Position numbers and translations under genes: made by a program. The notes under the pieces were generated by a model. That model was not told the DNA's origin and ran no database searches. It saw nothing but the letters and a program-made list of their open reading frames with translations. Source: Christensenella massiliensis (lineage in GTDB: Bacteria > Bacillota > Clostridia > Christensenellales > Christensenellaceae). Taken from it: a stretch of DNA of 64,000 bases. The DNA lies in contig LT700187.1 of NCBI GenBank assembly GCA_900155415.1, forward strand, positions 2,496,187 through 2,560,186. Direction: 5' to 3'. Positions 25,736 to 33,048 of the stretch are shown in pieces (position 1 is the first letter of the stretch; the number at the start of each line of letters is the position of its first letter).

Positions 25736-26899
25736 TTATCTTTGCGTCTCCGCCTGTCTCTGCATGTCTTTCAGTTCCGCCGCAGTAATCGTATATTTTT
25801 TATCGCGTCCGCTTTGCTCCGTAAATCTTCCAGTCTGTTTTTTCTCATGCCGGGAATCATAGAACAAAAACGGAACCGGTTCTCCCCCGTGCGCTCCTGT
25901 ATCTGAGAACGTAAAATGATCGGATGCAACAGAAAGCGTAAAATCATCTCCGATGTTTTTCAGGAATTCTCCCAGAAAGACGCGGTCTATAGACTCTACT
26001 GCACGCATCTTTTCTATGGGCTGGAGCTCATGGGATAAATCGTCCGTCTCTTGGATATGTACGTAAATATCATCGTACTCTTCTACCGCTTTGACTGCTT
26101 TTTCCAGCTTTTCTTTCAGAAAGTCATCGAAAGAACGTCCCTCCCGGCGGGTTCCGATATTCGTCAGCCCTGCGATCGTCGTGATCCCATCCATCAGCAG
26201 TGTTTCGGAAAGGGCGACGCGGCCGCGCGTATCTCCTTTGATCTCAGGCATGATGGACGCGCCCCACATCCACATACCATTGGCAGGGATATTTTTCTTT
26301 TGCAGAAAATCATAGGACCTCTTCATCAGTTCAAAAAATTTCGCCTGTTTGCCCTCTGTGCGGATAAAGGGTGCGATATCCTGCCCAATGATATCGTGCG
26401 CAGGCATAAAATCGACCGGATAAAGGGTTTTCCCGTTTTTCACGATCAGCGTACAGCGGAAAGAGCCGCAATAAACCAACTGGAATTCGTCGTCAAAGAC
26501 CTTTGCGGCCAGTTCTTTTGCAACAGGCTCCGCGACCTCCGTCGCAATGTCATATGCGCTGTAGCTCTTGATTCGGCTCGTTTCAAAGGAATCTCCCTCG
26601 AACGTCACTAAGTTGCAGCGGATATATAAATCTTCCTCATTCATCGGAAGATGCAGGCCCGCCGCTTCTATGATCGATCTTCCACGATAGGTATGCGGAT
26701 CAAACCCGAGCAAGCTTAAATTTGCTACTGCGCTTCCTACTTCAAGCCCGTCCGGTATCGTCAGGACCGTTCCGCCCAAAGCCTTTGCATAAAGCGCATC
26801 CAAATTCGGCGTCTTTGCATATTCAAGCGGCGTTTTATTACCCAGCGCGGCATTCGGCCTATCGGCAACGCCGTCTAAAACAAGCGTGATCTTTTTCAT
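25736..26899 (-). CDS. apgM: Cofactor-independent phosphoglycerate mutase, archaeal type
   Basis: Interconverts 3- and 2-phosphoglycerate in lower glycolysis. The 387-residue protein fits the ApgM family of the alkaline phosphatase superfamily. The N-terminal metal and nucleophile region is LVLDGVADRP, GLEVGSAVANLSLLG follows, and the C-terminal metal site is SDHFTFSDTGAHGGEPVP. This is shorter than, and different from, the ~510-residue GpmI usual in Firmicutes. The ribosome site is AAAGGA. It is transcribed alone, upstream of the trpB2 T-box promoter. Phosphonopyruvate-decarboxylase-related relatives exist, but the motif pattern favours ApgM. Confidence 0.88.
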   Translation of the reverse strand: MKKITLVLDGVADRPNAALGNKTPLEYAKTPNLDALYAKALGGTVLTIPDGLEVGSAVANLSLLGFDPHTYRGRSIIEAAGLHLPMNEEDLYIRCNLVTFEGDSFETSRIKSYSAYDIATEVAEPVAKELAAKVFDDEFQLVYCGSFRCTLIVKNGKTLYPVDFMPAHDIIGQDIAPFIRTEGKQAKFFELMKRSYDFLQKKNIPANGMWMWGASIMPEIKGDTRGRVALSETLLMDGITTIAGLTNIGTRREGRSFDDFLKEKLEKAVKAVEEYDDIYVHIQETDDLSHELQPIEKMRAVESIDRVFLGEFLKNIGDDFTLSVASDHFTFSDTGAHGGEPVPFLFYDSRHEKKQTGRFTEQSGRDKKYTITAAELKDMQRQAETQR

Positions 26900-26998
26900 G
26901 TCCTTTCTCCTTTGCTGCGTTTCTTTTTCGTTCGCCTTTATTATACGTCATCCTATCTGCCGCTTCAATCTTCATCTATAAAAAAACGGCGCAACATA

Positions 26999-27037
26999 AA
27001 AAACCATGCCGCTGTTCAATGCGCATGGCTTTTATTT
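26999..27037 (-). terminator. Terminator after the glucosaminidase gene
   Basis: Minus-strand GCCATGC and GCATGGT stem with AAAA before and TTTTTTATG after, 9 bases after the stop codon. Confidence 0.82.
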
Positions 27038-27045
27038 CCAAAAAA

Positions 27046-27711
27046 TCAAGCTGCTTCTGCTCCGTTTTGTTCCCTCATTTCCTGTATTTTTCCAAAATTC
27101 CTTTTCATAAGGGATTCTACCTGCGTATACCATGACTCAGAGCCCCCGCAATAATTCTGGCTCACATCCTTCGACGTCTTTCCCCGGTAATATTTTCCGT
27201 TTTCGTTCAGATAATCATCCCGCAGGAGCGTGGCCTGATATTCTACGCAATCCTGTTTCGTCGGAAATTCCATATAGCCGTCATTTCCGTTTTTGATGCC
27301 GCCCAAGTTATTGCAGTTGCGCGCAAGACTGCTGTTTCCGAATCCGCTTTCAAGCTGAGCGACGCTGATCAGGAACAAAGCATTGATGCCGTGCGTCTGT
27401 TCTTTGTCCGCATAGTATGCGCCGAGTCCTTCGAGGCCCGAATCCTCGAGCAGGGTCTCCAGCTCCTCCGCCGTATATCCAGTAATGACCGTGAGATCCC
27501 CATAAGGGGCGTACTCATACGGCGCGCTCAGCGCTTCGTCTGTAAATGTTTCAATAACAGCCTGCGTGATACTCTCTGCAAGCGCCTCCGCACTTTCCTG
27601 CATCTCCGTGCTTTCCGCCGCTGACGCATGCGGCAGAGCAGTAACGCCAATCGCAAGAACCAAAAAGCCAGTACATACAACTTGGCAGGCTTTCATGACT
27701 GCTTTTTTCAT
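27046..27711 (-). CDS. Secreted glucosaminidase-domain cell wall hydrolase
   Basis: A 221-residue exported protein with a signal peptide (MKKAVMKACQ start, hydrophobic core, likely cleavage after ALPHASA). A mannosyl-glycoprotein endo-beta-N-acetylglucosaminidase-type domain follows (PF01832). The probable catalytic glutamate is in VAQLESGFGNSSLA, followed by NLGGIK and a helix-rich end. It should cut peptidoglycan glycan strands outside the cell. There is no anchoring motif or cell wall-binding repeat. The ribosome site is AGGAAG. It is monocistronic. Confidence 0.9.
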   Translation of the reverse strand: MKKAVMKACQVVCTGFLVLAIGVTALPHASAAESTEMQESAEALAESITQAVIETFTDEALSAPYEYAPYGDLTVITGYTAEELETLLEDSGLEGLGAYYADKEQTHGINALFLISVAQLESGFGNSSLARNCNNLGGIKNGNDGYMEFPTKQDCVEYQATLLRDDYLNENGKYYRGKTSKDVSQNYCGGSESWYTQVESLMKRNFGKIQEMREQNGAEAA

Positions 27712-27879
27712 ACTACTTCCTTTCCCTTTTTAGGGGTGCCTTGCTATTATACCTCCGCTTTCTTTATTTTGCAAGTATTTTGCATTTTTTTAGGGAATCG
27801 GTTTATTAATCATTCATAAATGCTCTGTTGATTCCCCACATATTTAGGAGTACACTATGTCTTATAAAGGAGTGGTTCT

Positions 27880-28242
27880 ATGAAAGCAGAAAAAAGTTAT
27901 TTTCCCGGCCTTAAGCTCGATCCCGCGCTGCACCGCAGTGTTCCGGAGGCCGGATGCGTTGTCAGCGACAGGATCTCTGTAGATGGATGTGAGATCGGCG
28001 TTATGTATCGGGATATTCCGGTTCCAAACACGCCCGATTCCGGTTGGGTTTTTCTCGCCGGAGACGAAGACGGCGTTTATATGAATACTCCCGGCAACAA
28101 TACGGTGTTTCCTCTCGAAACGATATGCAGCTACGATCCCGACATCGTTCCTTTTCTTGATTCCGACGTTGAGACCGCGTTTATCCGGGACGAAAACGGC
28201 GGATTTGTATTGCAAAAGCATTTTTTCGACGAAGAGGATTAA
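27880..28242 (+). CDS. DUF2185 (Imm33-like) protein
   Basis: A 120-residue soluble acidic protein matching the DUF2185 family: CVVSDRISVDGCEIGVMYRD, then DSGWVFLAGDED, then a Pro/Asp-rich end. This family is also described as immunity protein Imm33 in polymorphic toxin loci. No toxin gene is visible here, so an immunity role is only a possibility. The ribosome site AAAGGAG stands before the ATG. A small membrane protein gene follows 6 bases after the stop and is probably co-translated. Confidence 0.72.
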   Translation: MKAEKSYFPGLKLDPALHRSVPEAGCVVSDRISVDGCEIGVMYRDIPVPNTPDSGWVFLAGDEDGVYMNTPGNNTVFPLETICSYDPDIVPFLDSDVETAFIRDENGGFVLQKHFFDEED

Positions 28243-28248
28243 AGCGTT

Positions 28249-28716
28249 ATGCCGACCGGGAACCGTTCATGGCTGGAGCACAGCCCTCGCATTAATAAAA
28301 AGTATCTTCCCCTGCTTGCCGGGATCGTTTGGTGCATTGCGGGCACAGCCGTTCTTTCAATCGGGCTGCCTGCTTTACTCCGTCATTTAGATCCAATATG
28401 GCTCTCGCTCCCAGCCGCATGCATTGTTTTCTTTCTTTTTTTCAAATTTATTTTTTTCCGCCTGTTTCGAAAGCATACCGCCCGCATCGCGGCTTTCCCT
28501 CATAGGCAGGTATGCGCGTTTGCATTTTTCGATGTCAAGGGTTATATTATCATGGCCTGCATGATCAGCTTCGGCATCATTCTGCGCGCCTCGGGTCTCT
28601 TTCCGCCATTTGTGCTCGGTATATTGTATACAGGCATCGGTGCGGCTATGTATGGAGCAGTCCTCAATTTTATTGTTTATTTTATCCGCAGTCAGAAAAA
28701 ATCTTCCGCTTTTTAA
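28249..28716 (+). CDS. Four-helix integral membrane protein, unknown
   Basis: A 155-residue protein with four predicted membrane helices (about 20-42, 48-72, 93-112 and 118-145), basic loops and no recognisable motif. The AGGA ribosome site overlaps the end of the DUF2185 gene, so the two are translationally coupled. A bidirectional terminator follows. I do not recognise the family. Confidence 0.65.
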   Translation: MPTGNRSWLEHSPRINKKYLPLLAGIVWCIAGTAVLSIGLPALLRHLDPIWLSLPAACIVFFLFFKFIFFRLFRKHTARIAAFPHRQVCAFAFFDVKGYIIMACMISFGIILRASGLFPPFVLGILYTGIGAAMYGAVLNFIVYFIRSQKKSSAF

Positions 28717-28737
28717 CATATTTGCGGTCTGATTCCC

Positions 28738-28773
28738 GAAAAAAATACGGCCGTTAAAAGGGCCGCATTTTTG
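28738..28773. terminator. Bidirectional terminator between convergent genes
   Basis: CGGCC pairs with GGCCG around GTTAAAAG, with A-run before and T-run after on both strands. Confidence 0.8.
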
Positions 28774-28785
28774 GCCAACTGTTTT

Positions 28786-29235
28786 CTACTTCATGGCTTC
28801 TCCTACCAGCCGGTTCACCATACCGCCGTCTGCCTTTCCTTTCACGAGCGGCATTAGGTTCTTCATGATGATGCCCTTATCCTTTGGCTCCGGTTTTTCT
28901 ATCCCCAGCTTCTGCAGAACTTCAGCGATTATCTTTTGAATTTCCGCTTCTTCCATTTGCGCAGGAGCAAATTCAGAGAGAACCGCAATACGGCTCCGGT
29001 TCATTTCGATCAAATCTGCACGGGCCGCTTTTTCGGCGCCTGCAAGGCTCTCCTCCGCTTGTTTGATCTCTTTCAGAATAATAGCGTCTTCCTCAGCTTC
29101 CAAAAGAGCCTCCTTTTTGTCTTTTGCCTTTGCCTTTAATGCAGCCAGCAAAAGCGAAAGCGATTCTTTCCGCTCCGCATCCCGCGCTTTCATTGCGGCA
29201 ATCATTTCCTTTTGTACCAATTCCGTTTTACTCAT
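28786..29235 (-). CDS. yqeY: GatB/YqeY domain protein
   Basis: A 149-residue helical protein of the YqeY family, related to the tail domain of GatB. It may act as a tRNA-amidotransferase-related factor; its role is not settled. The N-terminal half is a highly charged helix pair (KAKAKDKKEALLEAEEDA). The C-terminal half has PEPKDKGIIMKNLMPLVKGKADG, the conserved family end. The AGGAGGAATG ribosome site supports the start. The 250 bases upstream contain no other feature I can support. Confidence 0.92.
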   Translation of the reverse strand: MSKTELVQKEMIAAMKARDAERKESLSLLLAALKAKAKDKKEALLEAEEDAIILKEIKQAEESLAGAEKAARADLIEMNRSRIAVLSEFAPAQMEEAEIQKIIAEVLQKLGIEKPEPKDKGIIMKNLMPLVKGKADGGMVNRLVGEAMK

Positions 29236-29487
29236 GTTCCATTCCTCCTTCCGGCAACCCCTGTGCGTTACGATCTCTTTTTCATACAGATAACTGCGTC
29301 ATCCCTAATATGATCCCATACTTTGGGCTCGTTCCATAGTCCTCGCCCGTATAGTTTGATACATCCCCATCCGGACGGCTGTTTTCCAAGGCAAATAATA
29401 TCGCGTGAGCCTTTCTCCTCCGGCTGCCTTCTCGTCATTCAGAGAAGCCGAACACCGATAAACCCGGAAATATTTTCTCCATTCAAT

Positions 29488-30852
29488 TCACGGCAAAGTG
29501 TCTGAAACCGCTGATCTATTGTTTTGACCATCTCTATTCGCACCGTTTTTTATTTCTTCCTCGTTTTCTGACGGCAAAAAAGCGTCTTCCGGGTAATGGC
29601 TTCCGGCATTCCAGAATATCCATTCCTTTGCTCCGCCGTCATAAACCGCATCGATCTGCGCCCTGAATTCTTCCGGACCGTATTCCAAATAGTTATCCAG
29701 CCATGTAGCCGTGAATCCCTGCAGCCACGGGCGCACTTTAGCAACATGCCCCTGCTTGTTCGGTTCGGACAGCAGGCGGCCGGAGTCTGACATGAGCCCT
29801 GCTACCAATTCATACGGGTGAGTATCCGGGTCGGTCAAATCGTATGCACCGTCTGTAATGTGCGAGGGATAATCCATCGGACAGATATAGTCGAGATATT
29901 TGGCCATTCCCGCGTAATCCTGCCCAATCAGAACACCGTCCGATTCATAAAGAACAATGACGCCATAAACATCCGCAGAAACAAACAGCCCCGTGGGGGC
30001 CAGCGCACGGTAAGCATATTCGACAAATTCATTTACGATCTCCTGCTTGGAAACGCTCTGCGCCTCTTCTCCAAAATCCACCTGCTTCATTCCATGGTCA
30101 GTAGAAAAACGGATATAATCAAATTGTATTTCATCGAAGCCATCCTTTGCCATCTGTTTTCCAATACCGACCAGATAGTCCCACAGCTCCCGGTCATACG
30201 GATTCACCCATGCATTTCCGTCTTTATCCCGAAAAATAGACCCATCGCTATTTTTCAGACTGAACTCCGGACGTGCCTCTGCAAGGAACGGGTCCTTAAA
30301 GGCAACGACGCGGCCTATTACATAGATACCGTTTTCCTTCAGCTTTTTGATCAATGCTCCGATATCCGTAATATACGGTTGAACAGCTCCTATCTCCTGC
30401 ACCATATCAATATCCATATCGTACGTGACGTGTCCGTCGTCTGTTTTAACGTTGATCACCATGGCATTCAGCTCAGTTTTCTTGAGAAGCGCAATCAGGG
30501 AATCAAGCTTATCTTCCGTCGATACGCTTCCATCACTTACATATATCCCCTTTGCTTCTATCGGAACACGCGGGTCATTTTCCCATATCTCCTCTGCCGT
30601 CATATCGGCAAGCTTTTTAGGCGTCGGGGAAGCAGAGGGAGACGGACTCGCCGTCTTTTGGGGGCTCGCAGATACAAAGACCGTTTCCTCCGCGGAAACA
30701 TCGTCCGGTTCCCTACCATTTACTTTTTGCTTCTGCTCCAAAGAACCCACGGCAAGAAAGACACAAGCAACAACACAAACAGCCGCAACTGTGCTGATTG
30801 CGATTCTTTTGCGGCGGTGCAGGCGCCGCTCACGCTCCGTTATCCTTGTCAT
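29488..30852 (-). CDS. Putative glycoside hydrolase, DUF4015 family, membrane-anchored
   Basis: A 454-residue protein anchored by one N-terminal helix (about 18-38) after a very basic start. A Ser/Pro/Thr linker (SPSPSASPTP) leads to a TIM-barrel-like domain of the DUF4015 family (PF13200, related to glycoside hydrolases). Characteristic pieces are AKGIYVSDGSV, NAMVINVKTDDGHV, GRVVAFKDP, FDEIQFDYIRF and PMDYPSH. The acidic residues in FDEIQFDYIRF are candidate catalytic residues. It probably acts on a cell surface polysaccharide. Substrate unknown. The ribosome site is GGAGGGA. Confidence 0.85.
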   Translation of the reverse strand: MTRITERERRLHRRKRIAISTVAAVCVVACVFLAVGSLEQKQKVNGREPDDVSAEETVFVSASPQKTASPSPSASPTPKKLADMTAEEIWENDPRVPIEAKGIYVSDGSVSTEDKLDSLIALLKKTELNAMVINVKTDDGHVTYDMDIDMVQEIGAVQPYITDIGALIKKLKENGIYVIGRVVAFKDPFLAEARPEFSLKNSDGSIFRDKDGNAWVNPYDRELWDYLVGIGKQMAKDGFDEIQFDYIRFSTDHGMKQVDFGEEAQSVSKQEIVNEFVEYAYRALAPTGLFVSADVYGVIVLYESDGVLIGQDYAGMAKYLDYICPMDYPSHITDGAYDLTDPDTHPYELVAGLMSDSGRLLSEPNKQGHVAKVRPWLQGFTATWLDNYLEYGPEEFRAQIDAVYDGGAKEWIFWNAGSHYPEDAFLPSENEEEIKNGANRDGQNNRSAVSDTLP

Positions 30853-31067
30853 GAAATCCCTCCGAAAAATATTGCAATATATTCCGTTTCTATTATAGCA
30901 TACTGTGCAGCATCTGAAGAAATCGAATATTTTTCAATGCAGAAACACCGTACATTCCGCTATAGAAATTTGTCTTACCCGAACGTTCCGGCTGCCGCTT
31001 ATTTTCCACCGCTCTAAGGGGCTTGGCCGTTATCTCCCCCAGCTCATCAACCGGGCAAAATAAAAAT

Positions 31068-31185
31068 GCTGAAACCGTGGTTTTGTTTCATCGATACAAA
31101 ATAGCTTCAGGGAAAACGGAGCCTCCGCCGAACTTGAATGGCCCGCTCATCGAAATAAGTTCGGCAAAGAAGCGGAAGATCAAGC
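31068..31185. repeat. Degenerate structured direct repeat, copy 1
   Basis: Begins near CGATACAAAATAG (31092) and runs through AAAACGGAGCCTCCGCC into a stem GCCGAACTT/AAGTTCGGC and then AAAGAAGCGG. An outer pairing TCCGC/GCGGA encloses the stem. Copies 2 and 3 start 165 and 318 bases later with the same order of parts. The 180 bases between the glycosidase start and this copy show no gene. Confidence 0.55.
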
Positions 31186-31256
31186 TCCAGCACGGCAAAG
31201 ATAGCTTTCTCTTCTTTCCGGCCGCGTTCGCATGAACTCCTCTCCCTCTTTCCAGC

Positions 31257-31345
31257 CGATAAAAAGTATGCGCTTCCGGCACAAACCGGGGCCTCAGCCG
31301 GCTCAAATACAGCGAGTCGTTTGGAAGCAATGCGAAACAGGTACG
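31257..31345. repeat. Degenerate structured direct repeat, copy 2
   Basis: Begins CGATAAAAAGTATG and continues AAACCGGGGCCTCAGCCG, aligned with copy 1. The stem at the same place is CGGCTC/GAGTCG, different in sequence but still pairing. The following segment TTTGGAAGCAATGCG aligns less well. Confidence 0.5.
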
Positions 31346-31372
31346 CATATATGGATTTTTCCGTATAAGAAA

Positions 31373-31401
31373 AATCGGAACAAGCGCGCTTTGTTCCGAT
31401 T
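31373..31401 (-). terminator. Perfect hairpin inside the repeat region
   Basis: AATCGGAACAA and TTGTTCCGATT form an 11-bp perfect stem with a 7-base loop. It is followed on the minus strand by TTTCTTA, like a Rho-independent terminator, but no gene reads into it after the tRNA terminator at 31497. Confidence 0.6.
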
Positions 31402-31409
31402 TGTGTCGT

Positions 31410-31495
31410 TCATACAAAATAGATGCAGCTAAAAACGGACCCCCGCGCGAGCCTATCGAAGCGGGTCGCGTGGGAAAAAGAAGCGGCAGTAGAGC
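31410..31495. repeat. Degenerate structured direct repeat, copy 3
   Basis: Begins TCATACAAAATAGATGCAG and continues AAAAACGGACCCCCGC, with the stem CGCGA/TCGCG and then AAAAAGAAGCGG. The outer pairing CCGC/GCGG is kept. It abuts the tRNA-cluster terminator. Confidence 0.55.
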
Positions 31496-31496
31496 A

Positions 31497-31525
31497 TAAA
31501 AAAACCCTCGCTTTTGCGAGGGCTT
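31497..31525 (-). terminator. Terminator of the tRNA cluster
   Basis: CCCTCGC pairs with GCGAGGG around TTTT, followed on the minus strand by TTTTTTTATG. Confidence 0.9.
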
Positions 31526-31550
31526 TGGAATCGCGGAACTTGCCGCGACG

Positions 31551-31628
31551 TGGTGGGCCTTCAGGGACTCGAACCCTGGACACCCTGATTAAGAGTCAGG
31601 TGCTCTAGCCAACTGAGCTAAAGGCCCA
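31551..31628 (-). tRNA. tRNA-Lys (CTT)
   Basis: Acceptor stem GGGCCTT/AAGGCCC, anticodon loop CTCTTAA reading CTT, T-arm GGTTCGAGTCC, and an encoded CCA end at 31551-31553. Last of five tRNAs transcribed together on the minus strand. Confidence 0.95.
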
Positions 31629-31650
31629 AACCTGCATATTTGCAGAAGAT

Positions 31651-31723
31651 GGAGCGGGTGATGGGAATCGAACCCACGTATTCGGCTTGGAAGGCCGACG
31701 CTCTACCATTGAGCTACACCCGC
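31651..31723 (-). tRNA. tRNA-Gly (TCC)
   Basis: Acceptor stem starting GCGGGTG, anticodon loop CTTCCAA reading TCC, T-arm GGTTCGATTCC, and encoded CCA. Confidence 0.95.
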
Positions 31724-31801
31724 ATATATTCTCTTTTCGTTCTGCCTCCTGCAAAACAAAATCCACTCATTCCACAGGCCGCTCCTCCGCAAAAGATGCT
31801 T

Positions 31802-31875
31802 TGGAGCGGGTGATGGGAATCGAACCCACATAGCCGGCTTGGGAAGCCGGTGCTCTGCCACTGAGCTACACCCGC
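31802..31875 (-). tRNA. tRNA-Gly (CCC)
   Basis: Same acceptor stem as the neighbouring glycine tRNA; anticodon loop TTCCCAA reading CCC; encoded CCA. Its close likeness to the TCC gene suggests a local duplication. Confidence 0.94.
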
Positions 31876-31935
31876 ATTTCATCTTTCCTAAAATGTACGT
31901 TCCCACCGCGCTGATGGGAACGACATTTTATTTTG

Positions 31936-32010
31936 TGGAGCGGAAGACGAGATTCGAACTCGCGACATTCGCCTTGGCAAGGCGACGCTCTACCACTGAG
32001 CCACTCCCGC
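31936..32010 (-). tRNA. tRNA-Gly (GCC)
   Basis: Acceptor stem GCGGGAG paired with CTTCCGC through wobble pairs; anticodon loop TTGCCAA reading GCC; encoded CCA. Confidence 0.94.
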
Positions 32011-32021
32011 ATATATGAAAT

Positions 32022-32105
32022 TGGTGCGGGCGAAAGGACTCGAACCTTCACGCCTAAGGCACCAGATCCTAAGTCTGGCGCGTCTGCCAATTCCGCCACG
32101 CCCGC
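32022..32105 (-). tRNA. tRNA-Leu (TAG)
   Basis: Long variable arm (TGCCTTAGGCGT) typical of leucine tRNAs; acceptor GCGGGCG; anticodon loop CTTAGGA reading TAG; encoded CCA. First tRNA of the cluster. Confidence 0.95.
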
Positions 32106-32136
32106 GCTCTATACGCGTCCGTCGCGCGCAAGAATT

Positions 32137-32166
32137 ATTATAATAGATAAGCATTCCTATTGTCAA
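32137..32166 (-). promoter_or_regulatory. Promoter of the tRNA cluster
   Basis: Consensus TTGACA, an 18-bp spacer and consensus TATAAT on the minus strand, with the start site about 25 bases before tRNA-Leu. Confidence 0.88.
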
Positions 32167-32206
32167 GAGGATTTCTGCTTTTAAAATATGTTTTCTGTGG
32201 TTTTTC

Positions 32207-32908
32207 TTAAAACATTCTTATTCCGGCACTTTCGCTCGCCAGGCGGCGCTTTCGTGCCTTCCAATCCGGCATATGATCTGTCAGGAATGTTTTAAAGTCT
32301 GCTCCATGGTCCGGATAAAGCAGGTGTGCAAGCTCGTGGAGCACGACATATTCGATGCACTCAGGCGAAGCACACATCAAATAATAATTGAAACGAATGG
32401 TTCTTTGAACACTGGTACAGCTCCCCCACAGTGTCCTCATTTTTCGTATCTTGATCGTCGGTCTGTCTTCCTGCGGAAGTCCTAACACAGGGTACCATTT
32501 ATCCACCGCTTCTTCCAAATAGGAATATGCCTGCCTTTCCCACCATTCCTGCAGTACTTTTTTATATTCCTCCGGGTTTCCGCAGAATACCGTCATGCTC
32601 CCGCCGCTTATGGCAACACCTGTCCTGCGGTCCTTTACAGCCTCCAGCGTATAGTCATTTCCCATAAACAGCACATGACCATCCTCCTGCTTCGCCGCCG
32701 TAAGACTTCTTATGTGTTCCTCGATCCATCCCTTTTTAGATGAGACAAATTCACGAATACGCCCGCTGTCTACACCAAAGGGTGCGCTTACGCAGGCCTT
32801 TCCGTCCCTGCAAATGCGCAGACGTATATTCTTCATCGTTTTTCGCATAATACCGATGTTCAGCTCACTGCCGTCGGATAATTCGATTTTTATAAATTCA
32901 CCGCTCAT
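32207..32908 (-). CDS. YgjP-like zinc metallopeptidase domain protein (DUF45)
   Basis: A 233-residue protein of the DUF45/YgjP family (PF01863). The zinc motif is HELAHLLYPDHG, preceded by WGSC and YYLMCASPECIEYVVLHE, all characteristic. It is probably a cytosolic metallopeptidase; no natural substrate is known to me. The first good start is the ATG at 32908. There is no ribosome site before it. Instead a TATAAT element at 32916-32921 would start the transcript almost at the ATG, so the message may be leaderless. The gene is divergent from murC. Confidence 0.85.
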   Translation of the reverse strand: MSGEFIKIELSDGSELNIGIMRKTMKNIRLRICRDGKACVSAPFGVDSGRIREFVSSKKGWIEEHIRSLTAAKQEDGHVLFMGNDYTLEAVKDRRTGVAISGGSMTVFCGNPEEYKKVLQEWWERQAYSYLEEAVDKWYPVLGLPQEDRPTIKIRKMRTLWGSCTSVQRTIRFNYYLMCASPECIEYVVLHELAHLLYPDHGADFKTFLTDHMPDWKARKRRLASESAGIRMF

Positions 32909-32953
32909 ATTGTTTATTATAGCACATCCATGGCAAAATAGCACGGCAAACGG

Positions 32954-32982
32954 TTGATAAACCGGCGCATATTCAGTATAAT
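32954..32982 (+). promoter_or_regulatory. Promoter of murC
   Basis: TTGATA, a 17-bp spacer and TATAAT, about 66 bases before the murC ATG. Confidence 0.78.
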
Positions 32983-33048
32983 AGAAAAGCATTTAAAGAA
33001 CAGGCGTATACCGGCCCCGGAGGCCGTAATGAAAATCAGGAGAATCGG

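Noticed and set aside
27880..28242. Toxin-immunity locus
   Set aside because: The Imm33-like domain alone is not enough; no toxin, secretion or repeat gene is adjacent.
29818..31017. 399-residue plus-strand frame
   Set aside because: Antisense to the DUF4015 gene, no ribosome site, low-complexity basic composition.
31068..31495. CRISPR array
   Set aside because: Only three diverged long units with no short identical repeats or unique equal spacers, and no cas gene in the window.
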